Shown piece by piece: positions 1 through 10,890 of a stretch of DNA of 64,000 nucleotides. This stretch comes from Pascua guehoae. Taxonomy: Eukaryota > Basidiomycota > Tremellomycetes > Trichosporonales > Trichosporonaceae. The notes beneath the pieces are model-generated. The model had not been told where the DNA came from. It ran no database searches and worked only from the letters and a program-made list of their open reading frames with translations. Location: assembly GCA_001600415.1 (NCBI GenBank), contig BCJX01000002.1:3591297-3655296 (forward strand). Direction: 5' to 3'. The position numbers and the translations under genes were made by a program. Position 1 is the stretch's first letter; every line of letters begins with the position of its first letter.

Positions 1-221
1 CCCCCACACACACTTCCATCGCCCCCCTCCCCCCCACCCGGGCAAAACTCACATAGCGCCCGTGCCCTTACGACACGTCGTGCAGTCTGCCATCAGCTCC
101 ATACTCCATCAGCGAGGTGTATGCACGCACGACAGATTTCGAGGCCCTTTGCAATGGCCGCGGCGGGGTCGTCAATGTCGACCCGGATGCCGCCGCAGTT
201 GCACGCGCCGGAGAGCGACAT
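1..221 (-). CDS. GFA/CENP-V-like zinc enzyme, 5' part only (runs off the left edge)
   Basis: Two exons are visible: 131-221, starting at the ATG at 219-221, and 53-86. They are separated by an intron at 87-130 (GTGCGT donor, CTGAT branch, GCAG acceptor). A second intron opens with GTGAGT at 52 and leaves the window. Spliced, the protein begins MSLSGACNCGGIRVDI and continues to GLEICHCTTCRKGTGA. The CxC near the N terminus followed by CHCxxCRK is the zinc-binding signature of the glutathione-dependent formaldehyde-activating (GFA)/CENP-V fold. The family includes S-hydroxymethylglutathione-related enzymes and many uncharacterised fungal paralogues, so the substrate cannot be named. An in-frame ATG lies upstream at 360-362, but the intervening stretch is low-complexity His/Pro/Thr and more likely 5' UTR. 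Confidence 0.75.
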
Positions 222-1591
222 GGTGTGGGGGTGTTGGTGTTGTGCGGGGTGCTGTGCGGGGTGCGGGGTGCGGGGTGTGGTGTGGGTGGTGGTCGCCGGG
301 TGGTGGTCGCGTGAGGGTGTGTGAGGGTAGAGTCGCGGTGGGAGGAGATGAGAAGTTGACAAGTGGATGCGACAGGCTCGCTTCAGATAACTACTGTACG
401 TTGGTGGTGACGCATCGACGCAGAAGGAAAGCCGTCATGCATCGCGGTCCGGTCCGACACGACCTGACACGACCTGAGTCATCTACCGTGGTCAGCTGAG
501 CAGTGGTGCAGTGGTGCGCCCAGTGCCAGCAGTCAGTGCCAAGAATAAGAATCGGACAGCGGACAGCGGACAGCGGACAGCGGAGATCCATGCCAGAGTG
601 TGGGGTGGCATTGCGCGGTGCACACGACCTGGGCGCATGGGTGCTCGCGCCCAGCCCACCCCACTCGGCCTCCGGTGCATACGGGCGCAGGGCATATGCG
701 CTGCATGCGCTGCAACGCATGTGCGACATGGTGCATGCTCCGTGTGCTGTGACAAGCCCACCAGCCACCAGCACATCAAGCTGCAAACACCCGACACAGG
801 TTAATGTCATACGTCATGGCCCGAGTGGCATTCCGCGCCGGCATTCTGGTACGCTGGCGACCTTGGCGAAGTGGCGACGTGGCTGGCGTGAGTGAGCCAT
901 ATCATTTCGCGGGCATGCCAATTCACCCTTGGCCCACTTGGACCTAATTCTCTCCCCATTGGCATGTTCTCGCGCCAAGTATACAGCGTTCCGGAGGCGA
1001 GGGGACGCGGTAGCCGGGCCGAGCCGACGTATGATGACCAAGTACAGGTCTTGGACAGTGTACACACACGCTTTCGAGTCTTTGGATGTTGGATGGTGAT
1101 TCCCGAAATCTCGTGTTTACCGAGGGGACCTACTCGATGCTACCCCCCACATTTCCGAGCACAAACTAATCGAGCCCTCTGAGCGCACCACGCTCCGCCG
1201 CTCCACACTCACCCACTCCCCGCGTACAGTACAGAGGTGCATGTCACATTGCATGGTACGTGAGGAACGATGTAACGGGCCAGCTCCCGGCTGACCTACG
1301 CTTGCTTGCTTGTACGTCGAGGGTAATGGCTTTGGTTGGCCTTGGCTAGTGCACACGCTTTCGTTGCGGCTGTAGAGACCGCCTCGCGTCGTCGCTTCAG
1401 AGTGTCGTCGCGCGTTCATCCTCTCCCGCTCTTGTTTCTCACTCGTCGTCGCTCGTTCTCTCTCGTCTGGTCAAGCATGCTGGGTAACGCCATCAACGCC
1501 TTCACTTGATCTCGTTTGCTTCGTCTCGCCGGGACTCGTCCACGGCGCTCGCTCGCTCGCGGCCTGGCTCGCGGCCCGCTGCTCGCGCTTC
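222..1591. other. Gene-free stretch between the GFA-like gene and the 4E-T-like gene
   Basis: No reading frame here resembles a protein. It contains G-rich DNA just upstream of the GFA-like start, which probably belongs to that gene's promoter or leader, and a GGACAGC tandem repeat at about 553-583. The right end should hold the 3' UTR of the minus-strand 4E-T-like gene. No tRNA or other RNA gene was recognised. Confidence 0.5.
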
Positions 1592-4279
1592 CTACTGCCT
1601 TGGCCCAAGCAGCGCCGCAAGAATGTCCTGCTGCTGCTGCTGGTTTGGCGGGTACGGTGACGCGCCGTTGTTGTTGAACATTCCGGGGGGCATCGGGCGC
1701 GGGGGCTGCTGGTAGCCATACGGCGGCTGGGGCGGGAGGAAGCCCTGCATATTCGGCGGCGGAGGGTACGGTCCCGTCGGCGACGGGCCAGGAGGAGGAC
1801 CACGCGGGCCTGGCGGGCCCATGGAAAGATAACCTGGGGGACCCGAGGGGCCTGGGCCCGGGCTGGGACCACCGTGGCCACCAGGACCGGCGGCTTGGAG
1901 GCTGCGCAGCAGGTCATCGGGCGATGGACCACCACGCGCGTACATGCCCTGCTGCTGCATCGGGTGCGGCGGGAGCATACCCATGGGCGGGGGCATCGGT
2001 CCGGGCGGCATTGGAGGGCGTCCGCCATTTTGGTTGAGGAGCTGCAGAAGATCAGGGGGCATCTGGCGATCTGGGCCGGGACCGGGGAGGGGACCGCGAG
2101 AAGGGTCATAGTACGGGCGAGGCGAAGGACCACCAGGCAGAGGACCCGGGCCGGGCCCGAGTTCCCCAGAGGGCATCGGCGGGCGCTGGAAGCCAGGCGG
2201 GCCACCGGGGCCGCCTGGACCATACTGGAACTGACGGGGGTCGGCACCCGGCGGCGGAGATGCAAAGTGCGGCGGCATCATTGGAGGACGTCCGTCGGGG
2301 CTCTGGTCGTGGCGCGTGTGCATCCCCGAGTTGATATAGTCTGAGCCCGGCACATCTGGCGGCGACTGAGTGTAGTGGGGTGAGAGCCCAGGTGGGGGAC
2401 CAGCGTACGCGGCGGCCTGGAAAGCCTGTTGGCGGCCGAGCTCGGCAGAATCGGGACGCGGCGCGGGGCTTGGGTTCTTGGTCGACAGGAGGCCCATCAG
2501 TTTGGCCATGTGGTCGTCAACGCGCGGTGCCGGCGACGGCCCAGTAGCGATGCCCGGTGAAGGTTGCTGCGCGCGCTGCTGGACATGCTGCGGCTGGACA
2601 TGCTGCTGCTGGACATGCTGCTGCTGGACATGCTGCTGCTGGACATGTTGCGACGAGAGATCAGGTGGGACAGGCGAGCGGACAACGGGCTGCTGCTGTG
2701 GCTGCTGCTGCGGCACTTGGAGTGGTGCCGGTGGCTGGGCGGGCTGAGGAGCGCCGCTTGAGCCAAAGAAGCGCTGGAAACGGCTCTGGAAGGCGTTTGA
2801 CGGTTCGGGTTCAGGCTCTTCCTCCTGCTTTGGCTCGTCCTCTTCCACAACGCGCTGCTTAAAGTAGCTTGCGACATTGACTTCGCGCGGTTTGGGAGGA
2901 GTGGGCGCAGGCTCGGGAGCTGGTGCGCCACCAAAGAAGGATACGAGCGGCTTGTCCGACGGCTGGCGCCAGTTGTCGGCGGCACCGCCGCCGGCTGCGC
3001 GGGCCTTCATCGCACGCTTGTGGGCCGCAATCGGGTCCTCGCCAGGGACATACTTGATCAGGCCATCCGACGACGACGGGTCACCCATTGCACTCGAGCC
3101 CGCAATGGCAGGATCTTCCAGTCCGCCAGTCTCGGGCCCATCGTTCATCCACGCTGGCTCGGCGCCATCATCATCGTAGCGGTTGTAGCCTTGTCGGCGC
3201 GAGCCGCCGTCGCCATTTCGCATTGGCACTGCACGTTCTGGGGTCAGCTACTCGCCTCTTGGTTCTTTGCTCACCTCCTCGACGCCAGTCGCCCTCGTCT
3301 CGCCGCCGCTCCCGATCACGGTTGCCATCGCGCCTCATACCCTGCTGTTGGTCAGATCCTAGCGCGCGTTGCGAACAAACCTCGTCGCCACCGAGGCGCA
3401 TTCCACGCTCGCCTGGTGCGCGGACCGCAAACTTGCCCATCGGACCACCGCCAAAGTTTGGCCGTGTCTCTGCAATCGCCGGGTCGGCTTGGGCGTCGGG
3501 CTGCCTTCGTAATCTAGTCGCTTGTTAGCCATGCAGACGCCGTCAGAAACCGCCCACATACCCAATATTGCGTGTGCCCCCACGTCCCAGTCCACGACCG
3601 CCGATACCGCCGCCAAACCCAAACCCTTCACCAAACCCGCCACCTCCTGCACGACGGCCACCGCCGCTACCGGGACCAATCGCGGCAATGGCAGGATCGT
3701 CCACGTGCTGTGCCTTTGGCGGGAGCGTTCCAAACCACGACTCGAGCGGGCCCATGCCCTCGGGAACGACACCGCGGCGACACAGCCGTAGTAGTTCGGC
3801 GCGCGTGTAGGTAATCAGTGGCCCTGGTGGGCGGCGCGGTGTGGCGGAAAAGGACGCAATGGCAGGGTCCGTGTCATCGTCGTCTCCGGCGGTGGGCGGT
3901 GGCGCGAGACCTAAGATTGCGTTCATCTCGGGATCGGCATCGAGTGCGCTGTTGAGCAGGTCGGGGGAGAGTGGTGCGAAATGATTAAACTGGTTGGGTG
4001 ACGTGCCCAGTCCGGCTTGTGGTGGTGGTGCTGTAAGTTGGTAAAGGAGTAGAAGGTGGAAATGTTGGTCAAGGACCGAGGAAGGAAGGCGCGAGGGAAG
4101 GGGTGGGGCGCAAATGAAAGAATGGTGCGAGAGAGTGTGTGTCAAGGATAGGGATGGAGCAGTGTCAGCCGATGGTTTCAATGCGTGCAACGTGGGGAGG
4201 GCGAGTGGGGAGGTCGCGGGTAATGTCGCATGGTGGGAGGAGGGGAGTCGTATGTGGGTCCGACGACCGACGTACACAT
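1592..4279 (-). CDS. eIF4E-binding protein, 4E-T-like (770 aa)
   Basis: Five exons: 4276-4279, 3562-4030, 3381-3513, 3275-3344 and 1592-3228. All junctions are in phase. The first exon is only ATGT, followed by a GTACGT donor. At residues 76-82 the protein has YTRAELL, an exact match to the eIF4E-binding consensus YxxxxL-hydrophobic. Downstream lie a repeated DPAIA motif (four copies in different exons), a basic/acidic RGG-like segment, GSRRQGYNRY followed by EPAWM (similar to the region after the eIF4E site in animal 4E-T), and a long Pro/Gln/Gly-rich disordered tail with a VQQQH repeat. The expected role is to bind cytoplasmic eIF4E and repress translation or target mRNAs to P-bodies. The family assignment rests on the motif and overall architecture, so it could be a lineage-specific eIF4E-binding protein rather than a true 4E-T orthologue. 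Confidence 0.72.
2578..2648. repeat. 15-nt coding tandem repeat in the 4E-T-like gene
   Basis: About five imperfect copies of CTGCTGCTGGACATG (plus-strand reading) encode the VQQQH repeats of the disordered tail. The unit is a multiple of three, so copy-number change keeps the frame. Confidence 0.8.
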
Positions 4280-4941
4280 ATGGCCCATTGTGCCGGCACC
4301 TGGTTTGGCTTGCGAGAAGCGTTGGCGTTGGGGTTATGGTTTGTAGATATGACTGTTGATGACGATGATGTTGATGATTGATGACGGCGAGTGACTGGGG
4401 ATACAGGGGTGTTGAGGAAGGGGGGATGGAGTAGATTGAGATTTGGGTTGGGAGTTGGAGCAAAGGACAACCAAGTGGATGGATGGATGGATGGAGTGGT
4501 TGAGCAAGTGTCCGTCCTCAGTCAGTCACGACCACGCTGCACAACCGCACACCTGCCTCACCCAACCCAACCCATACCAGACAGCAGCCAGCACGGCACA
4601 GTGGTGCTCAAGCGGCCACACCTGAGATGGCCGTAGGCGTGCAAGCAGTCGGCTGGAAATAGACTACAATTGATATTAGGCCTAAACCTCGGATCGTGTG
4701 CCTACGAAGTCTTGGCAATTGGTAGGCGTGCTCTTAGCGAGGCATTTTGCTTCCGCTAGTGCACCAACTGCGTGTTGTGAGGATGTGCATATGTGCTGCA
4801 CGCTCTGTTGGGAAATGCATGGTGCCAAGAGGTTAGGGGAAGGGTTAAGGGAGGTACATGGTCGCAGAGTCGTGATTCCCGATGCTGACATGGAAAGTGC
4901 ATAATACAGTATCAAAGTCTACAAACCTCCCATACACTGCT
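4280..4941. other. Intergenic region: 4E-T-like promoter and SWC4 3' flank
   Basis: No coding region was recognised. The stretch should contain the promoter and leader of the minus-strand 4E-T-like gene and, at its right end, the 3' flank of SWC4. A short (TGGA)n microsatellite lies at about 4478-4497. Confidence 0.5.
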
Positions 4942-6555
4942 TCACGCCCTGCTGCGCCTCGTTCCCGTCCCCGACGTGTCAGTCGAGAGAACCGACTCTG
5001 ACCTCTTCCTCGCCGCCTCGACGGGTGGAATGAACCCCTCGCGCTGCGCCTTGAGCGTACGGATCTCCTGCTCGACGCGGTCGACCTGGCGTTTCATGTC
5101 GACCAGTCCTGCGGCGGCGTGCAATACGCCTTCGTATGCCTCGATATTCGAGCGCGTCGGCATGACGAGGCGTTGAGTGTTGACGCCCATTTCGTGGAGG
5201 AGCTCAGTGACGCGGATCGCCGTGTTGGGTTTGGGGGCGGGCATCTTGCTCGAGCGCAGGTGGACTGGCTGGTGCACGGGGTGCTTGGACGCGAGATGCG
5301 ACGAGTTGGGTGCAATGGGCTGGGGTGGCACACGGTAAATGCAGTGCGCGAGGTCTGTGGCGTTAGCACTCTCTTCGGATCCTCCTAACGCACCGTAGGC
5401 AGCCTGGTCTTTGGGTTTCTTTGCAGGTGGTGGACCGGGACTGGGGGCAGCAGGCGTCTCTTCCTCTGGTCGGCGCTTCTTCTTGTTCCTGTCAACACCC
5501 TGCACGCCCTCCTTGTTCGCCTGGTCGAGGTTGACAAGGCCGCTGTCGAGGCCAATGATGGTACGCATGAGCTCGTCGCGGTCGGCGCAGTAACGCTTCT
5601 CGTTCTGTTCCAGCCGCTTGATTTCGAGGTACAGTGCCTCCTCCTCTGCAATCTCGGGCGCAGTCAAGTGGAACAGCTCGGACGCGTACTGCTTGCGCTT
5701 AATCTCGCGAGCTGGTGGGTAAGTATGCAATCGAGTGCCAGAACCCACCCTTGTCAAACGAGTACTGAGCAATCATTTGCTGCTGCACTTGCGGATCACT
5801 TGCTGTGCGCGTACGCACTAGGCGCCTGCAGATGGTATAGTACCGGTCCTTCATTTCCTGCTGGGTCAGTTGAGTACTTGGGGAAATCACCCACCTCGAC
5901 AGAACGTCGCTTGACAGGATGGTCACCCCTCGGCCCCTTGTACTCGTACCGGTCGGCAGCGACGACAAAACGAAGGTCATACGTCCGCAACAACCCAAAC
6001 AAGTACTGCGTCTCGTGTGCCGACCAGTTGGGGTCGACGAGGTGCTGGTCGTACTCGTACTGACTGTACTCCATGACAGACGGGCCGTTGAGGTCAAAGC
6101 CGCCAAAGTAGTCCACTTGGATGTTAGAAACCACATTCCAGTGTTAGTAGCGGCAGCAGTTGCTCACCCCTCGCATGTGGGTCCTCGTCAGTGACGCGCA
6201 CCCAGTGTCCCAGTCGTGGTGGATGCCCATCCACTTCACGCGACATTGGCGTAAATGGTGTCCACTCCCTGTTGCGTTAGCTCGCTCAGGTTCCGAGACG
6301 ACAACCGTGAGCGAGAAATACGCACCACTTGACCTTTTTCTTGCTCTTGGGACGATCGCGGTATTTCACTGCTGCGATGGATGCCTGCGCCTCGGCGAGG
6401 GAAGGTGCATTGTCGCCGATGAGTGCGTACAGCTCGCGCGAGATTCCGTCCGGCTTGCGCGCAACATTGAGTGAGCGGCGGGGTGCGCGCTCGCGCTCGG
6501 TAGACGGGCCCGCCGCGGGGAGGTTGAGGATGGAGCGCACGTCCTGGGACGACAT
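4942..6555 (-). CDS. SWC4: SWC4 / DMAP1-like subunit of SWR1 and NuA4 (476 aa)
   Basis: Five exons: 6326-6555, 6168-6268, 5895-6115, 5749-5857 and 4942-5711. All are in phase. Hallmarks after splicing are an N-terminal DVRSILNLP segment, the KKKVKWEWTPF junction, HWVRVTDEDP, and the SANT-like block with DPNWSAHETQYLF, DLRFVVAADRYEY and MKDRYYTICRRL. After these come a basic low-complexity linker and the C-terminal DMAP1-like part with VHLRSSKMP and a predicted coiled coil. SWC4 is a shared subunit of the SWR1 H2A.Z-exchange complex and the NuA4 acetyltransferase and acts in the nucleus. The start was chosen because MSSQDV opens the conserved N terminus; an in-frame upstream ATG at 6777 reads through non-conserved sequence. 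It is divergent from RRP45, 231 bp away. Confidence 0.93.
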
Positions 6556-6786
6556 GGTCGTGGGCGTGCTGCTGGATGGTGTATGTAGAGATGGTGACGA
6601 GGAAGTTGGGAAACGAAGGCCGAGTAGGTATTTAGTTGTTGCCATGTTCGATCCATCCACACCACACTCGGCGCGGGGTAGACGGAAGCAAATATCCGTA
6701 TCCGCCACCAAAAGTTGAATGTCAGTCAACCTTGAGGTCATCGAGATGGGCACAGGCGAGCCCTCACAAACAACCATTCACTCACC

Positions 6787-7820
6787 ATGCCCCGAGAAAT
6801 CGAGCCCCCAACACTCCAACTAGAGTTCCTCATCGAAGCCCTGGAAGAGGGAAAGCGCCTCGATGGCCGCTTGCCCCTTGCGCAGCGCCCGTTCACGCTC
6901 ACGTTTGGCGCCGAGCTGGGTACCGTCGAGTGTCGGCTCGGTAAGACAGTGTGAGTTGTGGCATGCTCTGCAGAGACGACCACCTCACACTCCAGCGTAC
7001 TCGCTCAAGTGGCCGCGACAATTGTCAAGCCCCGCGAGGACAGACCATACGAGGGCTTCCTTGTCATCACGAGCGAGATTAGTCCGATGGCATCGCATGT
7101 CTTTGAGGCTGGACGGTGAGTGTCAGGCACTCGTCGCAGGTGCAATGTAGTCAGTCGTCTAACCTGCGCAGTGCCTCCGAGGACGAGGTCATGATCACAC
7201 GGTTACTGGAGAAGAGCATTCGACGAACAGAGGCGGTGGACCGCGAGGCATTGTGTATTATCGCAGGAGAGAAGGTGAGGGAAGACGTGCGCGTACTCTT
7301 GCTAACTCGAAAGGTCTGGCACCTGCGGTTGACACTCCACTTCCTCTCGGACGAGGGCAACCTGCTCGACTGCGCGGCGCTCGCGGCCATGACTGCACTG
7401 AGACACTTCCGCAAGCCCGAGGTGGAAGTCATTGGCGACGAGGTCATTGTTGTGCGTTAATCCCTCCCATGTCCTGGTTCCGTATACTGACTGGGCCAGC
7501 ACTCGCCAGACGAGCGCGCACCTGTGCCCCTCGCGATCCACCACACGCCGCTGTGCGTGACGTTTGCCTACTTTGAAAACCTCCCGCCCATTCTGGACCC
7601 CACGCATCTCGAGGAGACGCTGGCGGCAGGCACGATGACGCTCACCCTCAACGCACAGCGCGAACTGTGCGTCCTGTCCAAGGCGGGCGGGAGCGCACTG
7701 TCACCTGACGAGATTATGGACGTTGTCCGTGTCGGCGTCGAGCGTGTGCGTGCCATGGTCAAGCAGATGGAAGAGGCGCTCGCAAAGGACCACAAGGAGC
7801 GTGTGGTCGAGGTGATCTGA
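6787..7820 (+). CDS. RRP45: RRP45, exosome RNase PH-like ring subunit (281 aa)
   Basis: Five exons: 6787-6950, 6996-7115, 7172-7274, 7314-7451 and 7500-7820. The total is 846 nt and in phase. The N terminus MPREIEP, then GKRLDGR, GTVECRLGKT, IVKPREDRPYEG, EALCIIAGEKVW and LHFLSDEGNLLDCA are all characteristic of RRP45/EXOSC9, a catalytically inactive RNase PH-type subunit of the six-membered exosome ring. The complex acts in 3'-5' processing and decay of RNA in nucleus and cytoplasm. The length (281 aa) is close to yeast RRP45 and lacks the long C-terminal tail of the human protein. The ATG has a CACC context and is the first residue of the conserved domain. It shares a 231-bp divergent promoter with SWC4. 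Confidence 0.95.
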
Positions 7821-8286
7821 GCGGAAAGGAGGGCGGAGAGAGTGAGAGGGAGGAGGAGGCCAGCCAACGGGGGCGAGGTTCTTGGGCACGGCCTCGCAAC
7901 GGCCTCAAACATGTGCTCTCGAGGCTGGACAGTAGTGGCTTTACCCAGCATGTGATTATTACCCGTGTATAAAGCTACAAATGTACACAGCTTTGACGAC
8001 AATGGCCCCCGTCAGTATGCTAATGACCACACTCACGTCTATGCTGATTGCTGGCCATCACGTCGCCGTGGCCTGCCCACTCGCCCCATACCGTCAATGA
8101 GCATCTGCCCAGCTCACAGCACTCTTAGTGACAGAGACGACAAGGACACCTCTGGGTCTCAAGTGGGTGGAACTGCCGATTGCACGGTGTGGCAGGCGGC
8201 CGAAATTACTTCAACCTACTAGCCTGCACGGCGTTCATAAAGTACATGCAAGACTCGTAACCCTTTCCTAGTACTGCATACTACCT
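7821..8286. other. Convergent intergenic region RRP45 / ABC ATPase
   Basis: Both flanking genes end here, so this should be 3' UTR and terminator sequence. No further coding or RNA feature was seen. Confidence 0.5.
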
Positions 8287-10167
8287 CTAGATCTCTGTCG
8301 CCACGCCGTCGACGAGCTTGAGCACCCGGCCATGTTTCCACGGCACCTCGTCCTCGTAGTGGCTAACGACGATGACGGCCTGCTCTTTTCCCTCTGCGCG
8401 CATCTCGTCCCACTCCTGTGCGAGGAACTCGCGCGCGCGCTCCCAAATCTTCTCGTCCATGCCCTGTGTAGGTTCGTCGAGGACGAGCACGGGGGGCCGT
8501 GCGACAACAGCGCGGAGGAAGACGAGGAGGGCCTGCTGGGGCGGCGTAAAGTGTGCAAAGTTGCGGCGTGCGACGTCGACGACGCTCATATCGGTGAGTT
8601 TACCCGTGCGCGACGTTGCGAGGTGGGGGAGGAAGTATTCAATGAGGGAGAGGATGCGCTTCTTTTGCTCTGGAGAAAAGTCGCGGCGCGAAAAGACACC
8701 CTCGAATCCGGTCCCCACGGCAGCGTAGGCCGAGAGACCCATGTTGCGCGGAAAGGCGGCGTAGATTTCCGGACTCGAGTGGCCGATGCGCTGGCGCAGC
8801 ACGGGCGTGGGGACCAGCCGCCGCGGTTGGGAGAAGAGCGTCAGAGCGGACGCGGGCATGGAGAAGGATTGCGGGTGGTGGCCGAGCAGGACTGAGAGGA
8901 GCGTCGTCTTGCCCGAGCCTGGGGGTTAGGGCTGTGTCCATGTTCAAAGGCCTGTCTCAACGTGCCCGCGGCTCTCCACTCCACTGCACAAACTACTAGA
9001 CCACAAACGACCGAGACACACAAATAACCTGGACCCATGAACTATCACAGCGCCCACGTTCAGACCCACCATTTGCGCCCTGCAGATGCCACCTGTCGCC
9101 CGGTCGGATCGTCCACGAGACGTCCTTGAGGACATGCCGCGATCCCTCTCCATACGCCACATTGACGTTGTTGAACACGACCACCGGGGGTGCATCGGCA
9201 GCAGCCACATTCGTCCCCTCTGGCACAGCAGCGTGCGTCTCGTCGTCACTCTTGCGCTCCTTGCGTCGGGCCTCCCACTCGTCCCGGGGCCCGATCCACA
9301 CATCGCCCTCGCTGACCTCGCACACGTGCGTGACCCAGGAGCTGAGCGTCTCATCGCCCTTGTCACGGAGGACGAGGACGATGCGGGCGCCGTCGTCCTC
9401 GGCGTTGAGTTTGCCCAGGAGCCCGTCGACGCGCGCGCGAGACTCGACGTCGAGGCCCGCCATCGGGTCTTCGAGGAGGAGGACGTCGGGGTGGGTCATG
9501 AGGGCGTGCGCGATGCGTGCGCGCCGCGTCTGTCCGCTCGAGAGCGCGACGGTAGGCATGTCGGCGAGGGACGTCATGCCCATTGTCTCGAGCGCGGCTT
9601 GGACATTGGCCGCAGCTTGTACCTTTTGTTCCGCGCTCTGCGGCGGGGCATTCAGCCCACCCGAGAAGAAGCCCTCCAGGCGCTCGCGCAGCGTCTCGCG
9701 GTCCTCATCCAGCAGCGCGCCATACCGCGCCGTGTAATCTGTAAACTCGCCCGTCGTGCTGGGGCGTGCAAACGCCAGATGCCGCACCGCGCGCCATCGG
9801 TCCGCGTCGACCGCCTCCGCCGGCGCATGCCGCGTCGCTACGGGGAGCGGACCCGGGGACGGCGAGTTGGGCGTAATCTTGTGCCGCCCAGTGAGTGTCT
9901 GTCAATGTCAGTCCCACCATATGCACACGTCCACACATCAAAACTCACCTCGACAACAAGTCTTCGTCCCTCGGCATCGCCCACGATCGCCCACCCCTCG
10001 TCGCCCCCGTCGCCAATCTCCCACCCACCCGCCGGGAAGCGCAGGAGCGCATCGCTCGCCTTGGCGTCCGCGGCCACGCCAAAGGGGTAGATCTTGGCCG
10101 AGGGCGGGAGGCGTACGAGGGGCACCTTGGTCGTGCGCGAGGCACGCACCGCGACTGTCCAGAACAT
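8287..10167 (-). CDS. Soluble tandem ABC ATPase, yeast YDR061W-like (559 aa)
   Basis: Three exons: 9949-10167, 9070-9898 and 8287-8918. They total 1680 nt and are in phase. There are two nucleotide-binding domains and no transmembrane segments. NBD1 has a degenerate Walker A (GDAEGRRL, residues 63-70), a good signature LSSGQ (192-196), an altered Walker B (LLLEDP, 213-218, acidic pair in ED order) and no H-loop His (VLRDK). NBD2 has a canonical Walker A split by the intron (GANGSGKTT, around 347-355), Walker B LVLDEP (about 494-499) and switch His in VVSHY (536), but its signature is degraded to FTPPQQ (473-478). The pattern matches my recollection of the yeast protein YDR061W; its substrate and partners are unknown, and a mitochondrial location is possible but not shown. 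The start at 10167 is the first ATG in frame with the domain. Confidence 0.85.
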
Positions 10168-10890
10168 CGGCGTAAAGGTCTTGAGTTATCGAGGTAACCG
10201 TTCTGTTCACCCCGTTGTCGGTCCTGGTATACAACTCGAAGCGGTCCTCACCGTCTAACAACTACTGCTGCACAGGTAGGTGTCGGGACAAGATACTGTG
10301 TCTTGGGCGGATGCGGTCGATGGGCTAGCTATATGTATATATGCCCTACTCTGAAGCGTTTCTGGAGTCGAAATGGAGTCTCTGCAGGCGATGGAATGAC
10401 ACGGGTCAGTTGCTCGGATGAGCTGGGGATTTGTTGTCATGATGGTGACGTGTAGCGGAGCAACCTTAGTCCGCAGTTGGCCAGTCCAAGTTCCGGGGCA
10501 TTGTCGATCCAAACGTTCGGCGCGATCGCCGCCGCATGGGCCGTGCCCCGAAAGTGGAGAAATGCACGATACGACGCGACGCGTACAGCAGAGCAGACCT
10601 ATGGCCATGTAGAGGAGACGTGGCTGCTCCAGGTAGCCGCGGCACGACATGGGACGGCCACGAAAAAGCGGAGGCGAGATGGCCGATGGCCGCTGACACG
10701 GGGATACTGATGTCGGTGGCCGCGGCCAGCGTGTAGTCAACGACACGCGCGATCTTGTGAAATGCCAAGACGATCTCTTGTTCAACCACCACTTGACACC
10801 TGCAACACTTGCCGACTCGTACACGCCCGTCTTGGCTTTGCCACTTCCACCGCAATCACCTCCCCGGGCTTGCTTCCAACGCGACCAACG
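10168..10890. other. Divergent intergenic region ABC ATPase / cutC
   Basis: 723 bp between two divergent starts, presumably holding both promoters. No coding region or RNA gene was recognised; a short AT-rich patch with TATATGTATATAT lies near 10329-10341. Confidence 0.5.
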
